Assembly (NCBI GenBank): GCA_036501185.1
Contig: DASYAU010000172.1
Location: 36,079-100,078, forward strand
Reading direction: 5' to 3'
DNA: 64,000 nucleotides
From: Korobacter sp036501185
GTDB lineage: Bacteria > Acidobacteriota > Terriglobia > Terriglobales > Acidobacteriaceae
The position numbers and the translations under genes are program-made. Below are positions 25,758 to 33,205 of the stretch, piece after piece. Below the pieces are notes generated by a model. It was not told where the DNA came from and ran no database searches. It saw nothing but the letters and a program-made list of their open reading frames with translations. The stretch's first letter is position 1. Each line of letters starts with the position of its first letter.

Positions 25758-26475
25758 AAAGCAATCGATCAACCCTGAGGCCGAACTCTCGGAACTCGTT
25801 CCCCGCCTGCGTGAAGCCGCGGGACGCAACCTCGTCTCCGTCATCGTCTATGGCTCCGCTGCCGGCAAAGACTTTCGCCGCGAATATAGCGACCTCAATG
25901 TTCTAGTCGTCGCCAATAAGTTTCCGCTGGAAGCCTTGAAAGCGCTTTCGCCCGTCATGACGTGGTGGCGCGAACGCGGTCATCCTCCGGTCGTCCTCTT
26001 CACCCGCGACGAGATTGACCGATCAGCTGACGTTTTCGCCATTGAGCTTTACGATATGAAGGAGCGTCATCGCGTGCTTGAAGGCGAGGACGTCTTCGCC
26101 AAGCTTGAGATTCCCATGTCGTTGCACCGCGTCCAACTCGAGCACGAGTTGCGCACTAACTTGCTCCGTCTCCGCCAGGCCTATATTGCCGACACCGGCG
26201 AGCAGTCCGTCATGCACCTCATGTTGCAATCCATCTCCACGTTCGGTACCCTCTTTCGCCACGTGCTTATCGCGCTCGGACAGCAACCGCCGGCGCATCG
26301 GCGCGAAGCCACCGTCAAGCTCGGCGAAGTCGTCGGGTTTGATCCCAAGCCGTTCGTGGAGATTTATGACATGCGCGAAGGCCGCTCGCACGCTATGCAC
26401 GTCGACGATACCTTCCGTATCTACTTGTTCGCCATCGAGCAGGTAACCAACTGGGTCGATAAGAAACTCGAGTAA
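25744..26475 (+). CDS. Nucleotidyltransferase-fold protein with altered catalytic motif
   Basis: A 243-residue protein. Residues about 10-100 form a minimal nucleotidyltransferase domain with the GS motif in VIVYGSAAGKDF, and the acidic motif reads YSDLNVLVV, so the second Asp of the normal D-x-D is Asn. The rest (about 120-243) is an all-helical region similar to HEPN/KNTase C-terminal helices. The start is taken as GTG 25744, which overlaps the TPM gene by 14 nt and lies 8 nt after an AGGAGG formed by the TPM glycine codons. An in-frame GTG at 25735 is the alternative. It is inserted between TPM and LemA genes that normally adjoin. The function is unknown and it may be non-catalytic. Confidence 0.75.
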   Translation: MAAGEKQSINPEAELSELVPRLREAAGRNLVSVIVYGSAAGKDFRREYSDLNVLVVANKFPLEALKALSPVMTWWRERGHPPVVLFTRDEIDRSADVFAIELYDMKERHRVLEGEDVFAKLEIPMSLHRVQLEHELRTNLLRLRQAYIADTGEQSVMHLMLQSISTFGTLFRHVLIALGQQPPAHRREATVKLGEVVGFDPKPFVEIYDMREGRSHAMHVDDTFRIYLFAIEQVTNWVDKKLE

Positions 26476-26540
26476 TCCTGCTTTTGACGTGAGGCAGCCC
26501 CGAGCTTTCGCTCGCCGATTGCCTGGACACAAGAGATTTT

Positions 26541-26554
26541 GGGGCTTTAGCCCC
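26541..26554 (+). promoter_or_regulatory. Hairpin adjoining the lemA ribosome-binding site
   Basis: GGGGCT-TT-AGCCCC ends 1-2 nt before the TGAGG that serves as the lemA Shine-Dalgarno (ATG 26566). It could affect translation or be a copy of the short GGGGCT/AGCCCC palindromes seen in many Acidobacteriota intergenic regions. There is no direct evidence for either. Confidence 0.35.
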
Positions 26555-26565
26555 TGAGGCAAAAC

Positions 26566-27165
26566 ATGAAAGCTCTCATCGTTCTCGTCATCGTCGGACT
26601 CATCGTCCTCAGCGTCTTCGGCATGTACATCTCCGCCAAGAACACCATGGTGCAGAAAAACGAAGCCGTGAAAAACGCCTGGTCCGAAGTCGACGTCAAC
26701 CTCCAGCGCCGCGCCGATCTCATTCCCAATCTCGTAGAGACTGTGAAGGGCATCGCCCAACAGGAACAAACTGTCTTCGGTGATATCGCCAACGCCCGCG
26801 CGCGTCTCCTCAGCGCCGGTTCGCCGCAAGATAAAATTGCCGCCAATCAGCAACTTGATGGCGCGCTCGGGCGCCTTCTCGCAATCGCCGAGAACTACCC
26901 GCAGCTACGTTCCAACGAAAACTTCCTGCGTCTCCAGGATGAGCTCGCCGGCACCGAAAACCGCATCTCCGTCGCTCGCAAGCGCTATAACGACTCCCTC
27001 CAGGACTACAACACCTACATCGGCCAGTTCCCGGCCAGCCTCTTCGCCAACAGCGCTGGGTTCCATCGCAACGATGCCTACTTCCAGGCGTCCGAAGGCT
27101 CGCGCCAAGTACCCAAAGTTCAGTTCACCACGCCACAAACCTCGTCCGCAGCTCCCGCTCACTAA
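26566..27165 (+). CDS. LemA family protein
   Basis: A 199-residue membrane-anchored protein with an N-terminal helix (about 4-22, IVLVIVGLIVLSVFGMYI) followed by a long helical-bundle domain. The family hallmarks are KNEAVKNAWSEVDVNLQRRADLIPNLVETVKG (about 33-63), FGDIANARARL and LARY-type segment LLAIAENYPQLRSNENFLRLQDELAGTENRI. The C-terminal 30 residues are polar. LemA proteins usually partner with TPM proteins, here two genes upstream. The ATG has GAGG 6 nt before it, directly after a small hairpin. The exact role is unknown. Confidence 0.93.
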   Translation: MKALIVLVIVGLIVLSVFGMYISAKNTMVQKNEAVKNAWSEVDVNLQRRADLIPNLVETVKGIAQQEQTVFGDIANARARLLSAGSPQDKIAANQQLDGALGRLLAIAENYPQLRSNENFLRLQDELAGTENRISVARKRYNDSLQDYNTYIGQFPASLFANSAGFHRNDAYFQASEGSRQVPKVQFTTPQTSSAAPAH

Positions 27166-27180
27166 AGATCAGTTTGGGTG

Positions 27181-27219
27181 CCCCGTCCTTATCTCCCGCT
27201 TTTGGAGATAGGGCGGGGT
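27181..27219 (+). terminator. Imperfect hairpin terminator after lemA
   Basis: CCCCGTCC-TTATCTCC pairs with GGAGATA-GGGCGGGG around CGCTTTT, with two small bulges. It is followed by TGGTTTGTT, a weak T-rich tail. Confidence 0.6.
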
Positions 27220-27401
27220 GGTTTGTTAGCACCTTTCTGGCCTCAGCCTTTCTCCGTATCGCCGCCACCGTCACCCTTCCGCGTGCGTTCCGTCACAGAC
27301 ATGGCTTTACGCCCCGGTTATCTTGCTGTACTAGGGCCGGTGCGCCCGGACTGACATCCAAAGCGCACTGGCCCCTTGGTTTCCGCACGGGCAAATAGCA
27401 A

Positions 27402-27457
27402 CTAAGTCCTTTGTCTTTCTATATTTAGTTCTAAGTCTTTTGTTTTTCCATTTTTAG
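27402..27457. repeat. Two-copy imperfect 27-bp tandem repeat, AT-rich
   Basis: Units at 27402-27428 and 27431-27457 start CTAAGTC, contain TTTG and end TTTAG; they match at 23 of 27 positions with a period of 29. A third start, CTAAGTC, occurs at 27471. The block is markedly T-rich relative to neighbouring sequence. Confidence 0.7.
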
Positions 27458-27563
27458 CGTAAGAAGATGGCTAAGTCGTTGAAAACATTATTTCGACAAA
27501 AAATTAAAAAATTACTTAATAGTAACGGGCAGCCGTAAATGGATCCTGTTCGCCAGATTTCAA

Positions 27564-27604
27564 CGAGCAAAAACAAAACCGCCCAGACCGAAGCCCGGGC
27601 GGTT
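27564..27604 (-). terminator. Strong minus-strand terminator
   Basis: On the minus strand AACCGCCC (27604-27597) pairs with GGGCGGTT (27584-27577) around a 12-nt loop and is followed by TTGTTTTTG. It closes the small membrane-protein gene at 27623-27760. Confidence 0.88.
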
Positions 27605-27622
27605 CGAGGATCTCTGAATCCG

Positions 27623-27760
27623 TTAGTACCCAGCAGCACGCAACCGCTGATGATTCTTCACTTCGGTACGGCGATCGGCGACCTCCAACAGCTTGCCAAC
27701 TCCAGCGGCGAACAGAAGCGAAATACTCACCCAAACTGCCAATCCTTCGACGATTCCCAT
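27623..27760 (-). CDS. Small (45-residue) single-span membrane protein
   Basis: ATG 27760 opens a 45-codon frame whose product has one N-terminal membrane helix (about residues 5-24, LAVWVSISLLFAAGVGKLL) and a short charged C-terminal tail (EVADRRTEVKNHQRLRAAGY). A purine-rich GAGGTAGG lies 7-12 nt before the ATG, and a strong terminator begins 18 nt after the stop, so the gene looks complete. It is divergent from the GH108 muramidase gene with 145 nt between. I recognise no family. Charge (basic tail) predicts an N-out/C-in orientation. A frame on the opposite strand (27539-27904) has no coding features and is rejected. Confidence 0.6.
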   Translation of the reverse strand: MGIVEGLAVWVSISLLFAAGVGKLLEVADRRTEVKNHQRLRAAGY

Positions 27761-27905
27761 ACGCCTACCTCGCTTTCTAAGACCTGCAATTGGGACAGTT
27801 CCAGCATCATCTCTGCTCGTCCCACCCCGGTCAACGCACCGCAGTCCAACGTCCCTTCGAGCCAGGGCTCGTCCCACGGTAACCAAATCGAGGAGGTCGA
27901 CTAAA

Positions 27906-28394
27906 ATGGCCGACTTCCAACTCGCCATTCCGTCCGTCCTCGCCCACGAAGGCGGCTACGTCAACGATCCGTCCGACATCGGCGGCGAAACCAAGTTCGG
28001 GATCTCCAAACGCTCCTATCCGGATCTCGACATCGCGCAGCTAACTTCCGCCGATGCCAAAGCTATCTATCGGCGCGATTTCTGGACCCCTTTGCACCTC
28101 GACGAAGTCACCGACCAGTCCGTCGCGACCAAGCTCCTCGACACCGCAGTCCTGATCGGAAAATCCCGCGCCGTTAAATTCCTCCAACGCTCCGTCCAAT
28201 CCGCCGGCGGCGGTCTTGTTGATGTCGACGCTCTCATGGGCCCCCACACCATCGCAGCCGTCAACCAGTCCGCGCCTCTGCTACTCCTTCATTCCTACCG
28301 CCAGCTTCTCGCCACTTACTACGAGGGTCTCGTCGAAGCCATCCCCACCGACAAGAAATTCCTAACCGGGTGGTTACGCCGTGCTGTTTCCTGA
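27906..28394 (+). CDS. GH108 N-acetylmuramidase (phage endolysin type)
   Basis: A 162-residue peptidoglycan hydrolase. The GH108 motif with its catalytic Glu is LAHEGGYVNDPSDIGGETKFGISK (about residues 11-34). The C-terminal part (about 85-155) matches the associated peptidoglycan-binding region (family 3), with LIGKSRAVKFLQRSV and MGPHTIAAVN. There is no signal peptide, so export would need a holin or another route. The GAGGAGG Shine-Dalgarno is well placed before ATG 27906. No other phage gene is nearby, so it seems to be a domesticated or orphan endolysin, flanked by a divergent small membrane-protein gene. Confidence 0.88.
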   Translation: MADFQLAIPSVLAHEGGYVNDPSDIGGETKFGISKRSYPDLDIAQLTSADAKAIYRRDFWTPLHLDEVTDQSVATKLLDTAVLIGKSRAVKFLQRSVQSAGGGLVDVDALMGPHTIAAVNQSAPLLLLHSYRQLLATYYEGLVEAIPTDKKFLTGWLRRAVS

Positions 28395-28447
28395 TGAATC
28401 GTGAGACGATATGAAACATCCAGCCACTTTCTCGCATCGCCCCTTCT

Positions 28448-28474
28448 TGTCATCCTGAGCGCAGCCAAGGACCT
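28448..28474 (+). repeat. Copy of a dispersed Acidobacteriota intergenic repeat
   Basis: TGTCATCCTGAGCGCAGCC followed by AAGGACCT; in one frame it reads VILSAAKDL. From general knowledge this string recurs in intergenic regions of Acidobacteriota and some other phyla and produces spurious ORFs. Here it sits just before the M20 peptidase gene and wrongly extends its frame upstream. Only one copy is seen in this window. Confidence 0.45.
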
Positions 28475-28502
28475 GCTGTTCCTGCTGTATATTTCCAACA
28501 CC

Positions 28503-29963
28503 ATGCGCAACATGTTTCTCGTCCTCGCCCTCTCCTGCTCTCTCTTCGCCCAATCTCCCAAAGACGCCGCCCACGCCTGGCGCGTCGCGCACGAGCAGCA
28601 GATCCTGAAGGAATTCACCGACCTCCTCTCCATTCCCAACATCGCTTCCGACAAGCCAAACATCCAGCGCAACGCCGACGTTCTCGCCGCCATGCTCAAA
28701 CGTCGTGGAGCGGCCGTACAGTTGCTCGTCGCCGGAGAATCCAATCCCGTTGTTTATGGTGAGTTCAAAACGCCCGGCGCGAAACATACCGTCGTCCTCT
28801 ACGCTCACTACGACGGTCAGCCGGTCTCTTCCGAAGAATGGGAGACGAAGCAGCCATTCACTCCCGTCACCAAGATGGCCAACGGTGAGCCGCGCATCTT
28901 CGCCCGTTCAGCGTCCGACGACAAAGCTGCGATCCTCGCGCAACTCACCGCCCTCGACGCGCTCCACGCCGCGCACATTCCGCTCAAAGCCAATCTCCGC
29001 TTCGTCTGGGAAGGTGAAGAAGAAGCTGGCTCGCCTCATCTCGCGGACGTCCTCGCCAAATACAAGAATGAAACCGGCGGCGATTTCTGGATCATCTGCG
29101 ACGGACCTGTGGACCAGAGCGGCCGTCAAAGCGTCGTCTTCGGCGCACGCGGCATTACCACCCTCGAAATCACTCTCTACGGAGCGCGCCGCGAACTTCA
29201 CAGCGGACACTACGGCAACTGGGCACCGAATCCCGCGATGATGCTGGCGCAACTCCTCGCCGCAATGAAGGACGAAAACGGCCACGTGCTCATTCCGCAC
29301 TTCTACGACGGCATTACGCCGCTTAGCGATCTCGAGAAGCAAGCCATTGCCGAATCGCCCGACATCGACGCCATGCTGCGCGAAGAACTCTGGCTCGGCC
29401 GCAGCGACGGTGCCGGCCGATCGATTCGCGAACTCCTCAACGAGCCCACCCTCAATATCCGCGGGCTCTCCTCCGCCCACACCGGCGCCAAGGCGACCAA
29501 CATCGTCCCATCTACTGCCACTGCCGACATTGATATCCGCCTCGTCAAAGGCCTCGACTGGAAAACCCAGCAGCAACGCGTCGTCGACTTCATCGCCTCG
29601 CGCGGCTACTTCATCCTCGACGCTCCTCCCACCGCCGACGTCCTCCGCTCTCATCAGCGAGTCGCCTACCTCGCTCGTGCCAGCACCTTCTCCAGCTACA
29701 ACGCTGTGCGTACGTCCATGGACCTGCCTGCCTCGAAGGAAGTCATTGCCGCTGTCGAAAGCGCCCGCGGGCCGGTGGTCAAGTGGCCCACCATGGGAGG
29801 CAGCGTTCCCCTCGAGATGATCGAGAAAAATCTTGGCACCGTCACCATCACCGTCCCCATCGCCAATTACGACAACAATCAGCACTCCTCGAACGAAAAC
29901 ATTCGCGTGCAGAATTTGTGGGATGGCATCGAAACCATGGCTGCCCTTGAAACCATGGATTAA
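28503..29963 (+). CDS. Secreted M20-family metallopeptidase (dipeptidase-like)
   Basis: A 486-residue enzyme with a signal peptide (MRNMFLVLALSCSLFAQ). Zinc-site motifs of M20 are present: VLYAHYDGQPV (His, about residue 100), SASDDKAA (bridging Asp, about 138), EGEEEAGS (catalytic and ligand Glu, about 175), and the C-terminal His in YDNNQHSSNEN. The central lid domain contains the conserved His of LHSGHYGN. It is probably an exported carboxypeptidase or dipeptidase for peptide scavenging. I start at ATG 28503, since upstream in-frame sequence is the dispersed repeat and lacks coding character. Confidence 0.9.
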   Translation: MRNMFLVLALSCSLFAQSPKDAAHAWRVAHEQQILKEFTDLLSIPNIASDKPNIQRNADVLAAMLKRRGAAVQLLVAGESNPVVYGEFKTPGAKHTVVLYAHYDGQPVSSEEWETKQPFTPVTKMANGEPRIFARSASDDKAAILAQLTALDALHAAHIPLKANLRFVWEGEEEAGSPHLADVLAKYKNETGGDFWIICDGPVDQSGRQSVVFGARGITTLEITLYGARRELHSGHYGNWAPNPAMMLAQLLAAMKDENGHVLIPHFYDGITPLSDLEKQAIAESPDIDAMLREELWLGRSDGAGRSIRELLNEPTLNIRGLSSAHTGAKATNIVPSTATADIDIRLVKGLDWKTQQQRVVDFIASRGYFILDAPPTADVLRSHQRVAYLARASTFSSYNAVRTSMDLPASKEVIAAVESARGPVVKWPTMGGSVPLEMIEKNLGTVTITVPIANYDNNQHSSNENIRVQNLWDGIETMAALETMD

Positions 29964-30117
29964 AAAAGGAAATTGTTGGGCTGAGGAAAATTCACGGGCG
30001 TTCACCGGATCTTCATATCTTCGTAACGGGAACTTAGCACTGCGGCCTTACCGTCATTCCTTGCAGATTGGTAGCTGTGCAATACCAATCTTCATTGATG
30101 GAGAGGTCGCAACCCAT

Positions 30118-31344
30118 ATGAAGAAATCGCTCGCCACCCTTGCGCTCATCGCCGTTGGCTTGGGCAGCTCTGCCTTCGCAGGCGAAGGAACCGAACCGAA
30201 GGGCATTCCCAATCTCGATCACGTCTTCGTGATCATGATGGAAAACCACGGTTACGCGCAGATCCTGAATAACCCGAGTGCGCCGTTCCTCAACCATTAC
30301 ATGCGGAGCGCCAATTCGGCCGCCAACTACTACGCCGTCGCACACCCCAGCCTCACCAACTATCTGGAGCTCGTGGGCGGATCAAACTTCGGCGTGCTAT
30401 CCGACAGCACCCCCGATTGGCACAATCCTGCCTGCACGCCCAACATCGAGCTCGGCACTTCGGACGATGAGTCCGTCGGCCTACCGGTCTGCCCGATTCA
30501 GGGCACCGGAACGGATGCGGCCACTCCCGCGATCGACTTCACAAACGAGACCTCCGGACCTCCCGGCGATTACAACCTCGATGGCGTCAAGTCGATTCCG
30601 GCCGACACGAATACCCATGGCAAGACCATTGCCGACCAGTTGGTGCGTGCCGGTTTAACGTGGAAGAGTTACCAGGAAAGCCTGCCCCTGAACGGCGCCG
30701 ATCGCGTCAATTACAGCGATGGCACTTTCACTGACTCTTCGGTTTTCCCGTCGGGATTCACCGTCAGCCAGATGGTGCAGCTCTACGCCGCAAAGCACGA
30801 TCCCTTCGTCTACTTCCAGAACGTGCAGGATGGCTTCGATCCGCAACTGAGCCTGCGCCGCATCGTACCGTTCGATGGAAAAGACGGGCTCTACGCAGAT
30901 CTCGGCTCCGGAAATGTGCCGAACTTCGCATTCATTGCACCCAACCAATGCAACGATCAGCACGGCAAGAGCAACGCTGGCCCGTTCTGCGCCGGAGATC
31001 CGAATGACAACGGCACCCAGGTCGGCCTCAACCCGGCTCTGATTTATCAGGGCGACGTCGCCGTCCAACGCCTCGTAACCGCCATCCACAACTCGCCCGT
31101 GTGGAAACGCGGCAAGACCGCAATCGTGACGGTGTGGGATGAGAATGATTACAGCGTGGGGATTCCAAACCAGGTTGTGCTCATCGTCGACACCAACTAT
31201 GGTCGTCACGGCGTGCAGAGCCCGGTGTTCTACGACCACTACTCGCTCCTGCGCACCATCGAAGGTGGTTTCGGCCTGCCTTGCCTGAACCATGCCTGCG
31301 ACAAAATGTCGAAGGTCATGAGCGACTTGTTTGCCGAGAAGTAA
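30118..31344 (+). CDS. Secreted phosphoesterase (phospholipase C/acid phosphatase family)
   Basis: A 408-residue exported protein: signal peptide (MKKSLATLALIAVGLGSSAFA, cleavage near 21) then a phosphoesterase (PF04185-type) domain. The opening motif IPNLDHVFVIMMENHGYAQIL carries the metal-binding Glu-Asn, and VTVWDENDYSVG and FYDHYSLLRTIEGGFGLP near the end are the other family metal-site blocks. Such enzymes cleave phospholipids or phosphate monoesters; which one cannot be told. GGAGAGG lies about 10 nt before the ATG. A terminator follows directly. It probably releases phosphate in the periplasm or outside the cell. Confidence 0.88.
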   Translation: MKKSLATLALIAVGLGSSAFAGEGTEPKGIPNLDHVFVIMMENHGYAQILNNPSAPFLNHYMRSANSAANYYAVAHPSLTNYLELVGGSNFGVLSDSTPDWHNPACTPNIELGTSDDESVGLPVCPIQGTGTDAATPAIDFTNETSGPPGDYNLDGVKSIPADTNTHGKTIADQLVRAGLTWKSYQESLPLNGADRVNYSDGTFTDSSVFPSGFTVSQMVQLYAAKHDPFVYFQNVQDGFDPQLSLRRIVPFDGKDGLYADLGSGNVPNFAFIAPNQCNDQHGKSNAGPFCAGDPNDNGTQVGLNPALIYQGDVAVQRLVTAIHNSPVWKRGKTAIVTVWDENDYSVGIPNQVVLIVDTNYGRHGVQSPVFYDHYSLLRTIEGGFGLPCLNHACDKMSKVMSDLFAEK

Positions 31345-31365
31345 TCCGTAGCAGTCCTGAGGAGG

Positions 31366-31397
31366 CCCACGCAAGCAATTGCGTGGGTTCTTTCCTT
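31366..31397 (+). terminator. Rho-independent terminator
   Basis: The stem CCCACGCAA / TTGCGTGGG with a GCAA loop is followed by TTCTTTCCTTT. It closes the phosphoesterase gene; its tail touches the stop codon of the convergent dipeptidase gene. Confidence 0.88.
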
Positions 31398-32515
31398 TAG
31401 GCCGTGCCCCAAATATCGCCCAAGACGCGGTGAAAGTTGGCTCCAAGTACCTTTTCAATGACAGCAGCCGGCTGCCCGCATTTTTGCAGCTCCCACGCAA
31501 TGATCTCCATGTGTTGCGGCCCGTTTAGGTCAGGAACATACGGGTAGCGGTCTTCGCCAGGAGCGCCAATCCCCAGCTTTTTTCGCCGTGCAATGTCCTC
31601 GTCGAACTCTTTCTTCTGTTCCTGGGTAAGGTGCACCGCCTCGATGCTCCCGTCGCTGCCAATCCCCACATGGTCCGCGCCGCACACGTTAATCGCATGC
31701 AGGAGGTGCGCCATCACGTGCTCGCGCGTCGGTATCGTCGGCGATTCCACCAGGTAAGGCATGAGATAGATCCCGACGTATCCGCCGCGATCAGCTAGCG
31801 ACTTCAGCAGATCATCAGGCTTGTTGCGCGGATGCAGCGACACCGCCGCGCATCCCGCGTGCGAGATTAGAATCGGCTTTGAAGAGACCGCAAGCGCATC
31901 CGCCGTCGTTCGTATTCCGCTGTGGCTGGTATCGACAGCGATGCCGAGCTGGTTCATCTGCGCACACGCGAGTCGCCCCTGGCCGGTCAGCCCACTATCG
32001 ACAGCCACCAGGCACCCATCCCCGAACTTGCCGCGCAGATTGTAGGTGAGCTGCATAATTCGCACATCGAGACGTCGAAATTCGGCGATCCTGGCAAGAT
32101 CGCTCTCTAAAAACTCGGTGAACTGGAATCCCGGCAGAATGCCCACTTTCCTATCTCGTTTAGCGCGCGCGATGTCGGAGTGCTTTCGGATGAAGACATA
32201 CAGATCGGGGTATTCGTCGATCGAGGCCTGTAGTTGCGCCAGCATCTCAATGGTGCCCTCGAACGTTTGATCGGAAATTGTGTGATTGACCGCGGTAATC
32301 CCGGAGTCGCGCACCTGATGCAGGGCGTCTGCTGAGATCTGGCCGTTGTCACCGATAAGCGCAGGGGCACAGAGCGAGTCGATGACAATCACCTTCTGGT
32401 AAAGCTCGGCGATTCCGGCAGGGAATGCGTCCCCCTCCGCAGCCAGGAGTCGAGGAACCACTACAGCCAACGCGCCAGCTTTGGCGCTGAGTGCGAGAAA
32501 GTCGCGGCGAAGCAT
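31397..32515 (-). CDS. Tat-exported M19 (membrane/renal dipeptidase) family protein with degenerate first metal motif
   Basis: A 372-residue protein with a twin-arginine signal (LRRDFLALSAKAGALAVVV). M19 blocks are seen: AVDTSHSG (about 195, zinc-ligand His), PILISHAGCAAV (about 217, second His), HVGIGSDGS (about 290, Asp) and the C-terminal GANFHRV. The first motif, normally DGHNDLP with a His and Asp zinc ligand, reads IDSLCAPA here, so the HxD pair is missing. Catalysis with a normal two-zinc site is therefore doubtful; the protein may use one metal or have another role. It is convergent with the phosphoesterase gene. Confidence 0.88.
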   Translation of the reverse strand: MLRRDFLALSAKAGALAVVVPRLLAAEGDAFPAGIAELYQKVIVIDSLCAPALIGDNGQISADALHQVRDSGITAVNHTISDQTFEGTIEMLAQLQASIDEYPDLYVFIRKHSDIARAKRDRKVGILPGFQFTEFLESDLARIAEFRRLDVRIMQLTYNLRGKFGDGCLVAVDSGLTGQGRLACAQMNQLGIAVDTSHSGIRTTADALAVSSKPILISHAGCAAVSLHPRNKPDDLLKSLADRGGYVGIYLMPYLVESPTIPTREHVMAHLLHAINVCGADHVGIGSDGSIEAVHLTQEQKKEFDEDIARRKKLGIGAPGEDRYPYVPDLNGPQHMEIIAWELQKCGQPAAVIEKVLGANFHRVLGDIWGTA

Positions 32516-32535
32516 CGCGAGGCATTATAGCTGCC

Positions 32536-32566
32536 CCAAAAAGAGAACCCAGCCAAATGGCTGGGC
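32536..32566 (-). terminator. Terminator of the cold-shock gene
   Basis: On the minus strand AGCCCAGCC / GGCTGGGTT with an ATTT loop is followed by CTCTTTTTGG, 28 nt after the csp stop codon. Confidence 0.85.
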
Positions 32567-32593
32567 TTAAATCCGTCATGCGGAAGCGGCTAA

Positions 32594-32803
32594 TTAAGCA
32601 CTTTTAATCACATTACCGGCCTGTGGGCCTTTTTGACCTTCTACGATTTCAAATTCTACTTGATCGCCTTCAGCCAGGCTCTTATACCCCTCCGAGGAGA
32701 TCGCGCTGTAGTGGACGAACACATCGGCTCCGTCCTCCCGACCGATGAATCCATAGCCCTTGGCATTGTTAAACCACTTCACAGTACCTTTCAATCGTTC
32801 CAC
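32594..32803 (-). CDS. Cold-shock domain protein (CspA family)
   Basis: A 69-residue single-stranded nucleic-acid-binding OB-fold protein acting as an RNA chaperone. RNP1 is KGYGFI (about 15-20) and RNP2 is VFVHY (about 28-32). I choose the GTG at 32803, which is preceded by GGAGGAA at proper spacing and gives the standard family length; a longer frame to 32872 has no family support. A terminator follows. The likely mRNA leader is about 140 nt, as is common for cold-shock genes. Confidence 0.95.
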   Translation of the reverse strand: MERLKGTVKWFNNAKGYGFIGREDGADVFVHYSAISSEGYKSLAEGDQVEFEIVEGQKGPQAGNVIKSA

Positions 32804-32979
32804 GTGCTGAATTCCTCCGTACGCGCCAGCTTGAGTCGTGGCGGATGCCCAACCCGGTTCGAGACTGCCCATGGTTTTTCGAAACGGGCCTTTTAGGGAG
32901 GGACACCGTGTAAGCCACTGGGGTTTTGTTGCCGAGGTAGGTGTAAATCTATTTTCGACACTTAACTGTGCATTGTCAA
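32804..32979 (-). promoter_or_regulatory. Candidate csp promoter and long 5' untranslated leader
   Basis: On the minus strand TTGACA (32979-32974) is followed after 17 nt by GAAAAT (32956-32951). The predicted start near 32944 leaves about 140 nt before GTG 32803. Long structured leaders that act as thermosensors are usual for cspA-type genes. The leader role is inference; the hexamers are seen. Confidence 0.45.
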
Positions 32980-33205
32980 GGTAGTAAATACCTCAGACTC
33001 CGCTCTGGGCGCGGTATTTGGACGAGCGTTGGCTGAGTATATCGCAAGCAGATACAGTTCGCGGTAGATCCCAGTGCGTAAAGATTTGTCATACGAATAT
33101 TGCCGAGATGAAGATTTTCTAATCGCAACCGCCGTCCTCCCGGCCACTTTCTTGCCGATGACAACTTTGCGGGCGGAATACAGAACCGCTGAGGTGACGT
33201 TGCCG
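32804..33205. other. 402-nt divergent intergenic region csp / cheA
   Basis: The left part (to about 32979) is the csp promoter and leader. The right part should contain the promoter of the chemosensory operon, but no good sigma-70 pair stands out. A sigma-28-like TAAAG...GCCGA pair (33079-33107) has the wrong spacing. The cheA frame is open back to 33074 but the upstream residues do not resemble a CheA N terminus. Confidence 0.55.

Larger units (their letters stand above)
27166..27622. other. 457-nt stretch without a supported gene
   Basis: It contains a GC-rich hairpin just after lemA (27181-27219), then an AT-rich zone (about 27390-27535, unlike the surroundings) with an imperfect 29-nt-period tandem repeat, then the minus-strand terminator at 27564-27604 that belongs to the small gene at 27623-27760. 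No convincing reading frame or RNA gene was found. The AT-rich zone could be a promoter region, a protein-binding site or a scar of insertion. Confidence 0.55.

Noticed and set aside
27539..27904. 121-codon plus-strand frame upstream of the GH108 gene
   Set aside because: It has no Shine-Dalgarno and no membrane or domain features, and covers the opposite strand of a small gene that has a terminator and a membrane helix.
28401..28502. N-terminal extension of the M20 peptidase reading VILSAAKDLLFLL
   Set aside because: It is the translation of a dispersed intergenic repeat; the true signal peptide starts at ATG 28503.
28908..30005. 365-codon minus-strand open frame
   Set aside because: It is antisense to the M20 peptidase gene, which has all active-site motifs. 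The minus translation is low-complexity, rich in Gly/Val/Asp, with no family resemblance.
33078..33110. Sigma-28 (flagellar) promoter-like TAAAG ... GCCGAGAT upstream of cheA
   Set aside because: Spacing between the elements is about 4 nt too long for the consensus, and no flagellar genes are near.
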